Assembly (NCBI RefSeq): GCF_017357225.1
Contig: NZ_CP071604.1
Location: 4,204,001-4,268,000 of the forward strand
Reading direction: 5' to 3'
Source: Rhizobium binae
GTDB lineage: Bacteria; Pseudomonadota; Alphaproteobacteria; Rhizobiales; Rhizobiaceae
DNA length: 64,000 bases
Part shown: positions 1 to 9,904 of the stretch, one piece after another
Layout of the letters: every line of letters begins with the position of its first letter
Numbering within the stretch: position 1 is the first letter of the stretch
Notes under the pieces: generated by a model
Database searches by the model: none
The model's input: only the letters and a program-made list of their open reading frames with translations
What the model was told of the DNA's origin: nothing
Program-made: the position numbers and the translations under genes

Positions 1-1
1 C

Positions 2-547
2 CGGATCATCGACAATGCCGCGCTCGGCCTGGAGGTACGCGGCATGAGCCGCCGCGCCGCCCGCGCCACTGTGGCGCCGTTGTTCGAGCACTTCGGCCTT
101 GCCGGCTTCGAACACCATTATCCCGCCGAACTTTCCGGCGGCATGCGCCAGCGCGCCGCGCTGTTGCGCACCGTCGTCCAGAGCCAGGACATGCTGCTGC
201 TCGACGAGCCTTTCGGCGCGCTCGACGCGCTGACACGCACGCAGATCCAGGAATGGCTGCAGGGCATGTGGACGCACCATCGCTGGACGGCCTTGTTGAT
301 CACCCACGATGTTCGCGAAGCGGTCTTCCTCTCCGACCGGATCTACGTGCTGTCGGCCCGCCCGGCGCGTGTCATCCGCCAATTCCGCGTTCCCCTGCCC
401 CGTCCGAGAAGCATCGCCGATCTCGGCTCGCCGGCGGCCCAGGCGATCGAGACCGAAATCCTGCAAACGCTGCTTCATCCGCTAGAACAGGATGATTTTA
501 GGCCGGACGGCCCAAAATCTGAATCCTATTCCAATTTAAAGAGTTAG
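2..547 (+). CDS. ABC transporter ATP-binding protein, ThiZ-like (5' end outside window)
   Basis: ATPase subunit of an ABC importer, cut off at the window's left edge; the frame is open from base 2, so the Walker A part is missing. Visible are the signature motif LSGGMRQR (about residue 44 of the fragment), Walker B MLLLDEPFGALD, and the switch-histidine motif LLITHDV. This NitT/TauT/Thi-type ATPase precedes a THI5/NMT1-like binding protein, so by context it energises uptake of a thiamine pyrimidine precursor (ThiXYZ type). Its last 20 codons, from 485, lie in an imperfect inverted repeat typical of rhizobial intergenic elements, so the acidic/polar tail is probably an addition to the family's normal C-terminus. 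The membrane permease is not in view. Substrate is inferred. Confidence 0.85.
   Translation, partial: RIIDNAALGLEVRGMSRRAARATVAPLFEHFGLAGFEHHYPAELSGGMRQRAALLRTVVQSQDMLLLDEPFGALDALTRTQIQEWLQGMWTHHRWTALLITHDVREAVFLSDRIYVLSARPARVIRQFRVPLPRPRSIADLGSPAAQAIETEILQTLLHPLEQDDFRPDGPKSESYSNLKS
485..531. repeat. RIME-like imperfect palindrome overlapping a CDS end
   Basis: The arm at 485-504 and the arm at 509-531 are inverted copies, differing by two substitutions and a 3-base insertion. The wording of the sequence matches a dispersed palindromic element that I remember from many rhizobial genomes. Here it lies inside the reading frame of the ABC ATPase and encodes its C-terminal tail. Confidence 0.6.
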
Positions 548-590
548 AGCATGATGCCGAATACCGCTCACACCTTTCGGCATCATGCTC
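547..590. repeat. Perfect 15-bp inverted repeat (RIME-like half)
   Basis: Arms 547-561 (GAGCATGATGCCGAA) and 576-590 (TTCGGCATCATGCTC) pair perfectly around a 14-base loop. The first base is the last base of the upstream TAG stop, and the second arm ends 21 bases before the downstream ATG. No T-run follows on the plus strand, so this is not an ordinary terminator. It could form an mRNA hairpin between the ATPase and binding-protein cistrons. Confidence 0.8.
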
Positions 591-611
591 CAGAGACCTG
601 AGGAGGTCACC

Positions 612-1622
612 ATGCTGCTTCTCACCCGTCGACAGACGATCCTTGCCGCCCTCGCGACAAGCCTCGCCGGCCGCACCGGCTTCGCCCAGTCGGCACCGGC
701 AAAGGTTCGCATTGCGCTCGACTGGACGCCCAACACCAACCATATCGGCATCTATGTCGCCAAGGCGAAGGGCTTCTATGCCGCCGCCGGCCTCGATGTC
801 GAAATTCTACCCTTTACCGATACCAGCGCCGGCACGCTGGTGTCGAACGGGGTTGCCGATTTCGGCATCAGCAGCGAGATCGAGGCCCTGACGCAGCGCG
901 CCGGCGGCGGTGACGTCAAGATGGTTTACGGCGTCGTCCAGACCGAAACCGCGCGCCTGATCTACAAGGGCGGACGCGACGACATCAAGAGCCCCAGAGA
1001 TCTCGACGGCAAGACCTATGGCGGCTTTGGCGGCACCTGGGAGAGCGCACTGATCTCGGCGATGATCCGCAACGACGGCGGCACGGGCGACGTCAAGACC
1101 GTCACTCTCGGCACCTCCGCCTACGAGGCGCTGGACAATGGCTCGGTCGATTTCACGCTGGAGATCTACACCTGGGAAGGAATCGCCGCCGAGCTGGAAA
1201 ACCGCAAGCTCGGCCGCTTCCACTATTCCGATTACGGCATTCCCGACGAGCAGACGACCGTCATCGTTTCCAGCGACGCCTATCTCGCGGCGAGTCGAGA
1301 ACAGGCCCGCGCTTTCATCCAGGCCACGCGCCAGGGTTATGCCTATTCCGTCGACCATCCTGAAGAGGCCTGCGACCTGCTGATTTCCAACAGCAATGGC
1401 GCACTGATGAACACGGAACTGGTGAAAGCGTCCCAGAAGGCTTTGATCGACGGGCATTTCCTCAAATCCGAAGCAGGCGTGATCGGCACCATCGACCCGG
1501 CGAAGGCCGATGCCATCGGCGGCTTCCTGCTTGAGAACGGCATCCTGCTCGATGCGAATGGCGCAACGCTCAAGGAGAAGCCGGATTTTTCCAGCTATTA
1601 TACCAACGAACTCTTCGGCTGA
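612..1622 (+). CDS. ABC transporter substrate-binding protein, ThiY/THI5-NMT1 family
   Basis: Periplasmic binding protein, 336 residues. It starts with a signal peptide (LLTRRQTILAALATSLAGRTGFAQ) followed by the mature start KVRIALDWTPNTNHIGIYVAKAKGFY, the usual opening of the THI5/NMT1 pyrimidine-precursor binding family. I chose ATG 612 because GAGGAGG lies 5 bases upstream; an in-frame ATG at 585 lies inside the preceding hairpin and would disrupt the signal peptide. The gene follows the ATPase by 64 bases that hold a perfect inverted repeat. The likely ligand is a formyl-aminopyrimidine or related HMP derivative. That is inferred from the family, and riboflavin- or nitrate-type ligands are known for related proteins. 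Confidence 0.85.
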   Translation: MLLLTRRQTILAALATSLAGRTGFAQSAPAKVRIALDWTPNTNHIGIYVAKAKGFYAAAGLDVEILPFTDTSAGTLVSNGVADFGISSEIEALTQRAGGGDVKMVYGVVQTETARLIYKGGRDDIKSPRDLDGKTYGGFGGTWESALISAMIRNDGGTGDVKTVTLGTSAYEALDNGSVDFTLEIYTWEGIAAELENRKLGRFHYSDYGIPDEQTTVIVSSDAYLAASREQARAFIQATRQGYAYSVDHPEEACDLLISNSNGALMNTELVKASQKALIDGHFLKSEAGVIGTIDPAKADAIGGFLLENGILLDANGATLKEKPDFSSYYTNELFG

Positions 1623-1709
1623 ACTCGGCCCGGTCTTGCCCGACGAGGCGTTCCACGGCAAGCTTTTGTCTGGTGTGGTTTGAGCCGGATCGGCAGGGTG
1701 GGGAACGAC

Positions 1710-2930
1710 ATGCGACCGCAGGAGAGACTGGCCGGAGCGGACTTTTTGCGCGCGATGGCCTGCCTGCTGGTGCTTGCTCACCATCTCACGCTCCGGCTGG
1801 ATATGCGCCGAATTCCCGATGAATTGGCGTCGACGGCGCACATCCTCCGCTTCGGCAACTTCGGCGTTGCCATTTTCTTCGTGCTCAGCGGATTTCTTCT
1901 GGCCCGTCCCTTCTGGCGCGCGCTCGATGGCGGCAGCGGCATGCCGAGCCTTGGGAACTATGCCATCCGCAGGGCGGCGCGCATTGCCCCCGGCTTCTGG
2001 TTCGCCGCCACCGTCAGCTTCATTGTCAGCCTGACGCTGCTTGCGCTGCCGCTGACGCCGGAGCTTGCCCTTCGATACGTTTCCGGATTGCTGTTCATGA
2101 GCCAATGGCATTGGCGCACGTTTTTCCCTGTCGAGGCTGACGGGCCGCTCTGGTCCATCCCCTTCGAGGTCACCAGCTATGTGCTCCTGCCGGCCTGCTT
2201 TTCCCTGCTGTTTCGCCTGCCCGGGCTGCGGCAGCGCCTGTTCCTGGCCCGTTGCGCCTGGGTCTGCGTCGTTGCCGGCGCCCTCATTGCCCATCTGGCC
2301 ATCTTAAGGCTTTTTGCGCTCGACGACATCGGGCGCGGCTGGGCCTATGGCCTGCAGGGCGGGGCGAAGGAATGGATGCCCAACTACAATCCGATCGGCT
2401 TCTTCGCCGTCTTCGCGCTCGGCGCGCTTGCCGCCGGCATAGAAATCATGCTGCCGGCAAAGCGTTCCCTCGGATTCGATGTCGCGGCACTTCTCGCCTT
2501 TTCCATTGCCGGCTACCGCCTCGCCATATCGCCCGGCGGTTCGGCCGAGGCTTACGGCTGGCTCGGCATCCCCTACGGATTTCCCGTCTTTCCGCTGGCG
2601 ATCGCAACGGCGCTCGTATCGCTCTGCCATTCGCAGCGTCTGGGCAGGTTGCTCGACAACGCGCCGGTCCGCTACGTCGCCAAGATCTCGTTCGGCATCT
2701 ACATCTGGCAGGAGATCATCTTGACATTGATTCAGAGACTCGACCCCGGTTCGTTCGGCGCCTCCTCGGACAATGTGGTCATCGGCTGGCTGCAATCCTG
2801 CGGTCTAGCGGCGACGCTCGTCATTCTGGTGGCAAGTCTGAGCTATCATCTGCTGGAAGGAGCGGCGATCGACTTCGGCAACCGTCTGACATCGCACTCA
2901 CCCGATCAGGCTACTCCTTTTAAAGTATAA
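1710..2930 (+). CDS. Acyltransferase family 3 membrane protein (OafA/YrhL type)
   Basis: Integral membrane O-acyltransferase of about 406 residues. The N-terminus ERLAGADFLRAMACLLVLAHHLTLR holds the family's RxxA.D..R...H..V..HH pattern (here an HH pair at the end of the first helix), followed by FGVAIFFVLSGFLLARPFW and roughly ten hydrophobic helices. Such enzymes acetylate or acylate exopolysaccharide, O-antigen or other surface glycans in the periplasm. I prefer ATG 1710, which has AGGGTGGGG 6 bases upstream, over an in-frame TTG at 1680. The next gene is a sugar transferase on the same strand, 168 bases on, which supports a surface-polysaccharide role. Acceptor unknown. Confidence 0.85.
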   Translation: MRPQERLAGADFLRAMACLLVLAHHLTLRLDMRRIPDELASTAHILRFGNFGVAIFFVLSGFLLARPFWRALDGGSGMPSLGNYAIRRAARIAPGFWFAATVSFIVSLTLLALPLTPELALRYVSGLLFMSQWHWRTFFPVEADGPLWSIPFEVTSYVLLPACFSLLFRLPGLRQRLFLARCAWVCVVAGALIAHLAILRLFALDDIGRGWAYGLQGGAKEWMPNYNPIGFFAVFALGALAAGIEIMLPAKRSLGFDVAALLAFSIAGYRLAISPGGSAEAYGWLGIPYGFPVFPLAIATALVSLCHSQRLGRLLDNAPVRYVAKISFGIYIWQEIILTLIQRLDPGSFGASSDNVVIGWLQSCGLAATLVILVASLSYHLLEGAAIDFGNRLTSHSPDQATPFKV

Positions 2931-3098
2931 TTTTGTTTCCGCATCAACTACAGGCATTAAGGTGAACAGGCAATACTCCCATTTTCGGTGTCTTTAGGGT
3001 TATCGATTTCTTATTTATACCGATGACAAACCTTACGTGAGCATGTATTTGTCTCCACACAGTTTCAGAATTGCATCTAAACTTGTGGGCCTTGCGTA
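2931..3098 (+). promoter_or_regulatory. AT-rich leader/promoter region of the sugar transferase gene
   Basis: These 168 non-coding bases are clearly more AT-rich than their surroundings. They include the stretch at about 3002-3023 with TTATTTATACCGATGAC. The base composition suggests the promoter of the downstream sugar transferase, so it is probably transcribed separately from the acyltransferase. I could not assign defined -35/-10 boxes. Confidence 0.35.
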
Positions 3099-3836
3099 AT
3101 GAATGCTTTTATTTCGAAGACGCGTTCACGCTTCGATCCGTCCCAGCGTCAGACCAAAACCAGGACCCTGCTCGTGGCGAATTCCAACATTCGCCAGCCG
3201 GAGAGCTTTGCGAAGGCCGAAGGAAGGCCGGCACTGCGATTGGCCGTCAAACGGCTGATCGACATCGTCATCTCGGCCAACGCCCTGATCGTACTGGCGC
3301 CGCTTTTTCTGGCGATCGCGCTTTTCATCAAGCTCGACGATGGCGGCCCGGTGTTCTTCCGCCAGCTCCGCTGGGGGCTGAACGGCCGGAAGATCAAGAT
3401 CTTCAAATTCCGTTCAATGCGGGCGGACGCTTGCGATCCCAGCGGCGTGCAGCAGACCGTCAAGGGCGACGTCAGGATGACCGCCATCGGCGCCATGCTC
3501 CGCAGGACCAACATCGACGAACTGCCGCAGCTTCTGAACGTCCTCAAAGGCGAGATGTCCTTGGTCGGCCCACGCTGCCATGCCATCAACATGCGCGCCG
3601 CCGGCAGGCTCTACGAGGAGGCGGTGCCGAACTACCACCATCGACACATCATGCGCCCCGGCATTACCGGCCTGGCGCAGACACGCGGCTGGCGCGGTCC
3701 GACGACAAGGCCGCTGGAAGCCCGGGCCCGCATCGCCTGTGATATCTATTATGTCAGGAATTTCAGCCTGTTGCTCGACCTGAAGATCCTGTTCAAGACA
3801 CTGATCATCGAGCTGCGCGGCGGCACTGGCTTCTGA
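3099..3836 (+). CDS. Polyprenyl-phosphate sugar phosphotransferase (exopolysaccharide initiating type)
   Basis: Bacterial sugar transferase (PF02397-type), 245 residues. It moves a hexose-1-phosphate from a UDP-sugar onto undecaprenyl phosphate, the first step of surface glycan repeat assembly. The core begins KRLIDIVISANALIVLAPLFLAIALFIKLDDGGPVFFRQ with one hydrophobic membrane segment (about 50-75). It continues with KIKIFKFRSMRADA, RRTNIDELPQLLNVLKGEMSLVGPR (the catalytic DE.PQ and GP.R signatures) and RPGITGLAQTRGWRG. It is the short form lacking the N-terminal multi-TM/Rossmann part of WcaJ-like proteins. It belongs to the ExoY/PssA superfamily, but I do not recognise it as PssA, so no symbol is given. 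No glycosyltransferase cluster surrounds it. Confidence 0.88.
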   Translation: MNAFISKTRSRFDPSQRQTKTRTLLVANSNIRQPESFAKAEGRPALRLAVKRLIDIVISANALIVLAPLFLAIALFIKLDDGGPVFFRQLRWGLNGRKIKIFKFRSMRADACDPSGVQQTVKGDVRMTAIGAMLRRTNIDELPQLLNVLKGEMSLVGPRCHAINMRAAGRLYEEAVPNYHHRHIMRPGITGLAQTRGWRGPTTRPLEARARIACDIYYVRNFSLLLDLKILFKTLIIELRGGTGF

Positions 3837-4033
3837 GGCGCCGCGACAACACGACGGCAGCGTCCGCTTTCCCAGCCGGTTGAAATCTTCTGATCGCTCA
3901 CAGCCTTGCAAGACAAGCGACACTCTGTTGCAGCAAGGCTCTATCGTTGACGTTTGGCAAACCGGCAAGGCGGCCCTTCGCTTTCAAGCCGCTCGACAAC
4001 GCTGGGTTCGCAATCGGGAAACCGGCAGAAACA

Positions 4034-4060
4034 AGAAAGCGGCCTCGAAGGCCGCCTTTC
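4034..4060 (-). terminator. Rho-independent terminator of the atp operon
   Basis: A perfect stem, GCGGCCT at 4039-4045 and AGGCCGC at 4049-4055, closes on the loop CGA. Read on the minus strand it is followed by TTTCTTGTTT. It lies 20 bases beyond the atpC stop. The remaining bases to 3837 (between the convergent sugar transferase and atpC) show nothing else I can name. Confidence 0.85.
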
Positions 4061-4079
4061 ATTGATGCTGTCGCCGCCA

Positions 4080-4487
4080 TCAGTCCTGCTCGACGACACC
4101 ACGCAGATGAGTCAGTTCCAGGATGAAGTGCTCAAGCTTCGATTTGTGCTCGTGATGCACGGCATCCTCGAGTTCCTTCTTGGCAGCTTCGATGCGGCGG
4201 GTCAGTTCATCCTTGTTGAGCTCTTCAACCGGAACGGCAGACTCGGCAAGCAATGTGCAGCCTGTCGGAAGGATATCGGCAAAACCACCGAACACCACAT
4301 AGTCCTGCTTTCTGCCGGAGCCGGAGCGGACGCTCACGATACCCGGCTTGATCGTTGTCATGGTCGGCGCATGATGCGCCATAACCGTCATCTCGCCTTC
4401 GGTTGCGGGAATGACGACTTCGGTCACCATCTCCGACAGCAGCAGACGCTCCGGCGAAACGAGCTCAAAGTTGAAATTGTCAGCCAT
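4080..4487 (-). CDS. atpC: ATP synthase F1 subunit epsilon
   Basis: Epsilon subunit of F1, 135 residues. It links rotor gamma to the c-ring and can inhibit ATP hydrolysis. The N-terminal beta-sandwich reads MADNFNFELVSPERLLLSEMVTEVVIPATEGEMTVMAHHAPTMTTIKPG, the standard family opening. The C-terminal part is a helical hairpin (EELNKDELTRRIEAAKKELEDA). I chose ATG 4487 because the longer frame to 4607 lacks homology and overlaps the upstream orf. It is the last gene of the F1 operon, 19 bases after the small CPFC orf, and a strong terminator follows. Confidence 0.97.
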   Translation of the reverse strand: MADNFNFELVSPERLLLSEMVTEVVIPATEGEMTVMAHHAPTMTTIKPGIVSVRSGSGRKQDYVVFGGFADILPTGCTLLAESAVPVEELNKDELTRRIEAAKKELEDAVHHEHKSKLEHFILELTHLRGVVEQD

Positions 4488-4506
4488 CAGTGACTTACCT
4501 TCTCGG

Positions 4507-4724
4507 CTATGGCTTTGCAGCTTGCAATTTGGTCCCGCAGAACGGGCAGTGCAGTATCGCCTGATCGAGATATCCGAGGCCTTCCTCGGTCCGAACCAGC
4601 CCGACAACCATCATCGTCACGCCGTTATCGGCGCGGTAGACGGTCGGCGCGGCCGGCTCTGGCAGCTCCGCCACGACTCCCTTGAGAGAGTCGCAGCAGA
4701 ATATCTCGTCCTGAGCGTCGCTCA

Positions 4725-4725
<1 letters not shown>
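4507..4725 (-). CDS. Small hypothetical protein with CC and CPFC motifs, inside the atp operon
   Basis: 72-residue soluble protein of unknown function. It contains an early Cys-Cys pair (residues 9-10, EIFCCDS) and a late ILHCPFCGTKLQ motif (about 59-70) like the knuckle of a small zinc ribbon; with the CC pair it could complete a four-cysteine metal site. Its ATG shares base 4725 with the TGA stop of atpD (TGATG), so translation is probably coupled to atpD. atpC starts 19 bases further on. I do not recognise a named family. The position suggests an F1-related or redox/zinc role, but that is inference only. Confidence 0.75.
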
Positions 4726-7059
<2,334 letters not shown>

Positions 7060-7085
7060 CCGTTATCCGTCCTAACCTGGCCCGA

Positions 7086-8615
7086 TTACTGGAAAGACTT
7101 GGCGAAGTTGTCGAGAGCAGCGGTGAGCTTGCCCCTGGTGTCGTCGCTGATAGCCTTTTCCGTGCGGATTGCGTCGAGGATGGCGGAGCCTTCCGAACGC
7201 AGATAGGACAACAGGCCCTGTTCGAACTTGCCGACCGATGCGACCGGCAGCTTGTCGAGGTAACCGTTGACGCCTGCGAAGATCACAGCGACCTGCTCTT
7301 CCGTCTTCAGCGGCGAGAACTGCGGCTGCTTCAGGAGTTCGGTCAGGCGAGCGCCACGGTTCAGCAGGCGCTGCGTCGCAGCGTCAAGATCCGAACCGAA
7401 CTGGGCGAAGGCGGCCATTTCGCGGTACTGGGCGAGCTCGCCCTTGATCGAGCCTGCGACCTGCTTCATCGCCTTGATCTGAGCCGAAGAACCGACGCGG
7501 GAAACCGACAGACCGACGTTCACGGCAGGACGGATACCCTGGTAGAACAGGTCGGTTTCAAGGAAGATCTGGCCGTCGGTAATCGAGATCACGTTGGTCG
7601 GAATGAAGGCCGAAACGTCGTTGCCCTGCGTTTCGATAACAGGAAGAGCGGTCAGCGAACCGGCACCCATGTCGTCGTTCATCTTCGCAGCGCGCTCGAG
7701 CAGGCGAGAGTGCAGATAGAAAACATCGCCCGGATAGGCTTCGCGGCCCGGCGGGCGACGCAGCAACAGCGACATCTGGCGGTAGGACACGGCCTGCTTC
7801 GACAGGTCGTCGTATCCAATCAGCGCATGCATGCCGTTGTCGCGGAAATATTCGCCCATGGCGCAGCCGGCAAACGGGGCCAGGTACTGCATCGGCGCCG
7901 GATCGGAAGCGGTGGCGGCGACGATGATCGAGTATTTCAGCGCGCCGCGCTCTTCGAGCACCTTGACGAACTGGGCGACGGTCGAACGCTTCTGGCCGAT
8001 AGCGACGTAAACGCAGTAAAGCTTTTCGCCCTCCGGACCATTGTCGTGAATGGCCTTCTGGTTGAGGAAGGCATCGAGAAGGATGGCGGTCTTGCCGGTC
8101 TGGCGGTCGCCGATGACGAGTTCGCGCTGGCCGCGGCCGACCGGGATCAGCGCATCGATGGCCTTGAGGCCGGTCGACATCGGCTCATGGACCGACTTGC
8201 GCGGGATGATGCCGGGAGCCTTGATGTCGACGCGCGAACGGCGCGTCGCATTGATCGGGCCTTTGCCGTCGATCGGGTTGCCGAGCGCGTCGACGACACG
8301 GCCGAGCAGTTCGGGACCAACGGGAACGTCGACGATGGCACCAGTCCGCTTGACGGTGTCGCCTTCCTTGATGTCGCGGTCGTTGCCGAAAATAACGACG
8401 CCGACGTTATCGGATTCAAGGTTCAGGGCCATGCCGCGGATGCCGCCGGGGAACTCGACCATTTCACCGGCCTGGACATTGTCCAGCCCGTAAACGCGAG
8501 CGATACCGTCACCGACGGAGAGAACCTGGCCGACTTCCGAGACTTCCGCCTCTTTGCCGAAATTTTTGATCTGGTCTTTGAGAATTGCGGAAATTTCCGC
8601 GGCGCGGATATCCAT
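7086..8615 (-). CDS. atpA: ATP synthase F1 subunit alpha
   Basis: Non-catalytic nucleotide-binding alpha subunit, 509 residues. It opens [44 protein letters not shown]. It has the P-loop [19 protein letters not shown], the sequence [16 protein letters not shown], and [37 protein letters not shown] carrying the arginine-finger SVSRVGS motif. Its start ATG shares base 8615 with the TGA of atpH (TGATG), so translation is coupled. Confidence 0.98.
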   Translation of the reverse strand: MDIRAAEISAILKDQIKNFGKEAEVSEVGQVLSVGDGIARVYGLDNVQAGEMVEFPGGIRGMALNLESDNVGVVIFGNDRDIKEGDTVKRTGAIVDVPVGPELLGRVVDALGNPIDGKGPINATRRSRVDIKAPGIIPRKSVHEPMSTGLKAIDALIPVGRGQRELVIGDRQTGKTAILLDAFLNQKAIHDNGPEGEKLYCVYVAIGQKRSTVAQFVKVLEERGALKYSIIVAATASDPAPMQYLAPFAGCAMGEYFRDNGMHALIGYDDLSKQAVSYRQMSLLLRRPPGREAYPGDVFYLHSRLLERAAKMNDDMGAGSLTALPVIETQGNDVSAFIPTNVISITDGQIFLETDLFYQGIRPAVNVGLSVSRVGSSAQIKAMKQVAGSIKGELAQYREMAAFAQFGSDLDAATQRLLNRGARLTELLKQPQFSPLKTEEQVAVIFAGVNGYLDKLPVASVGKFEQGLLSYLRSEGSAILDAIRTEKAISDDTRGKLTAALDNFAKSFQ

Positions 8616-9175
8616 CAGCCAACCTCTTTCAATGCGAGCTTAAGGGTAGAGAGTTTGGTACGAAGAGACGTATCAATCTGACGGGACCCGACCTTCACGA
8701 TCAGACCACCAAGAATTGACGGATCAACCGTGACGGCCATCGTCACGTCTTTGCCGGTGACGCTCTTGAGTGCCGCCTTCAATTCGGTTTCCTGCGCCTG
8801 GGAGAGCGCATGCGCCGAGGTGACCTCGGCGGAGATTTCACCGCGATGATTCGCGGCGATGAGGCGGAAGGCCCTGATCATCCCCGGCAGGGCAAACAGG
8901 CGGCGGTTGCGCGCCACGACCTTCAGAAAATTGGCGAAGAAGCCGCTGATGCCGGCTCGCTCGCTGATGGCGACAATCGCCTTCAGCTGATCTTCAGCGG
9001 AGAAAACCGGACTTGCGACGAAGCGCTTCAGTTCGGCGCTCTCATCCAGCATCGCCTGGAAACGGTCAAGATCGGCGGTTACGCTGTCGACGGCGCCGTG
9101 CTCGAGCGCCAGCTCGAAAAGCGACGAAGCATAGCGCTCGGCAACACCAGAAGTAAGCTGGGACGTGTCTGCCAC
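8615..9175 (-). CDS. atpH: ATP synthase F1 subunit delta (OSCP)
   Basis: Stator subunit joining F1 to the F0 b-stalk, 186 residues. The start is a GTG at 9175 giving [27 protein letters not shown], the expected alphaproteobacterial N-terminus. The longer frame to 9439 is rejected because it adds about 88 residues with no relation to the family. The C-terminal region contains [33 protein letters not shown], the OSCP family signature. It is the first gene of an F1-only operon. F0 genes are absent here, as is usual in alphaproteobacteria where they form a separate operon. Confidence 0.95.
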   Translation of the reverse strand: MADTSQLTSGVAERYASSLFELALEHGAVDSVTADLDRFQAMLDESAELKRFVASPVFSAEDQLKAIVAISERAGISGFFANFLKVVARNRRLFALPGMIRAFRLIAANHRGEISAEVTSAHALSQAQETELKAALKSVTGKDVTMAVTVDPSILGGLIVKVGSRQIDTSLRTKLSTLKLALKEVG

Positions 9176-9435
9176 TGGCACAAATTTCCCTGATTTCAAT
9201 CCAAAATCCGGCTCTCGGCGGGCGCCGAACCTATGATCTTGAATTCGTTTTGATTTCCCCCAGAAATCACAAGAGAAGCCTCTTGCTTCTTCCGAAATTC
9301 GGGGTCCGTCTAACATAGGATGTTCGGACTCGCAACACGCGTAATGCCCGAATACGCCTTTCGCATGAATTTCTGTTCGCAAAATTGCGCAATGGCCTGA
9401 AAGCGGGCCGCGCAAGCCGCCGCCGGCGGCGAAAA
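9176..9435 (-). promoter_or_regulatory. Upstream region of the atp operon
   Basis: 260 non-coding bases separate the small membrane protein gene from atpH on the same strand. As the F1 genes follow without another sizeable gap, this interval should hold the atp promoter. I do not see convincing promoter boxes or a terminator hairpin. Confidence 0.35.
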
Positions 9436-9825
9436 TCATGTTTGGAAGAAGCCGAAAACATACAGCAGCGGCAGTGCCGCGATAACTGTTTGCACAACCA
9501 GAAGTAAATAGTTGAGATAAGTACTCCCCTTATCTGACAGAATGGAGACGATGCGGGCGAACGCGGCCATGGCGAACGCTGCGCCGAATGCCGTATAAAT
9601 CAGCGGCTGCGCCAGCACGACGGAACCGAGACCAAAACCGAGATAGAAGCCACCTGTCGATCGGACCTCGCTGAAACCTTCACGCCGCTCGCCGCTCGGC
9701 GCCAGGCCGAAGATCCTCATCGCAAGACCGGGCGCAAACATGATGACGAAGCCGGCGATGGCCGTGAAGGCGGCTGCGCCGAAGGCAAGCTGCTCACCAA
9801 ATTCCGTCGGAAACTCAAATTCCAT
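9436..9825 (-). CDS. Small integral membrane protein (DUF4345-like)
   Basis: About 129 residues with four hydrophobic stretches (FGAAAFTAIAGFVIMFAPGLAMRIFGL, GGFYLGFGLGSVVLAQPLIYTAFGAAFAMAAFARIVSIL, and a C-terminal YLLLVVQTVIAALPLLYVFGFF). The layout and the GGFYLGFG motif recall the DUF4345 family of four-helix inner-membrane proteins, but function is unknown. ATG 9825 is preferred over 9843 because GGGGTCGAGG lies just upstream. It sits between priA and the atp operon on the same strand, 260 bases before atpH. Confidence 0.7.
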   Translation of the reverse strand: MEFEFPTEFGEQLAFGAAAFTAIAGFVIMFAPGLAMRIFGLAPSGERREGFSEVRSTGGFYLGFGLGSVVLAQPLIYTAFGAAFAMAAFARIVSILSDKGSTYLNYLLLVVQTVIAALPLLYVFGFFQT

Positions 9826-9904
9826 GCCTCGACCCCAAATCATCCGCTGATTCTGCGTTTATGCCATGATCGGCCGCATCCGGAAACGCAGCGTGCGGAA
9901 CGAT

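Noticed and set aside
807..2294. 495-residue minus-strand frame spanning the ThiY-like and acyltransferase genes
   Set aside because: Spans two clear genes and the gap between them on the other strand; low-complexity and without motifs.
3099..3836. Naming the sugar transferase pssA or exoY
   Set aside because: The N-terminus does not match the ExoY/PssA N-terminus I remember, and no EPS cluster surrounds it.
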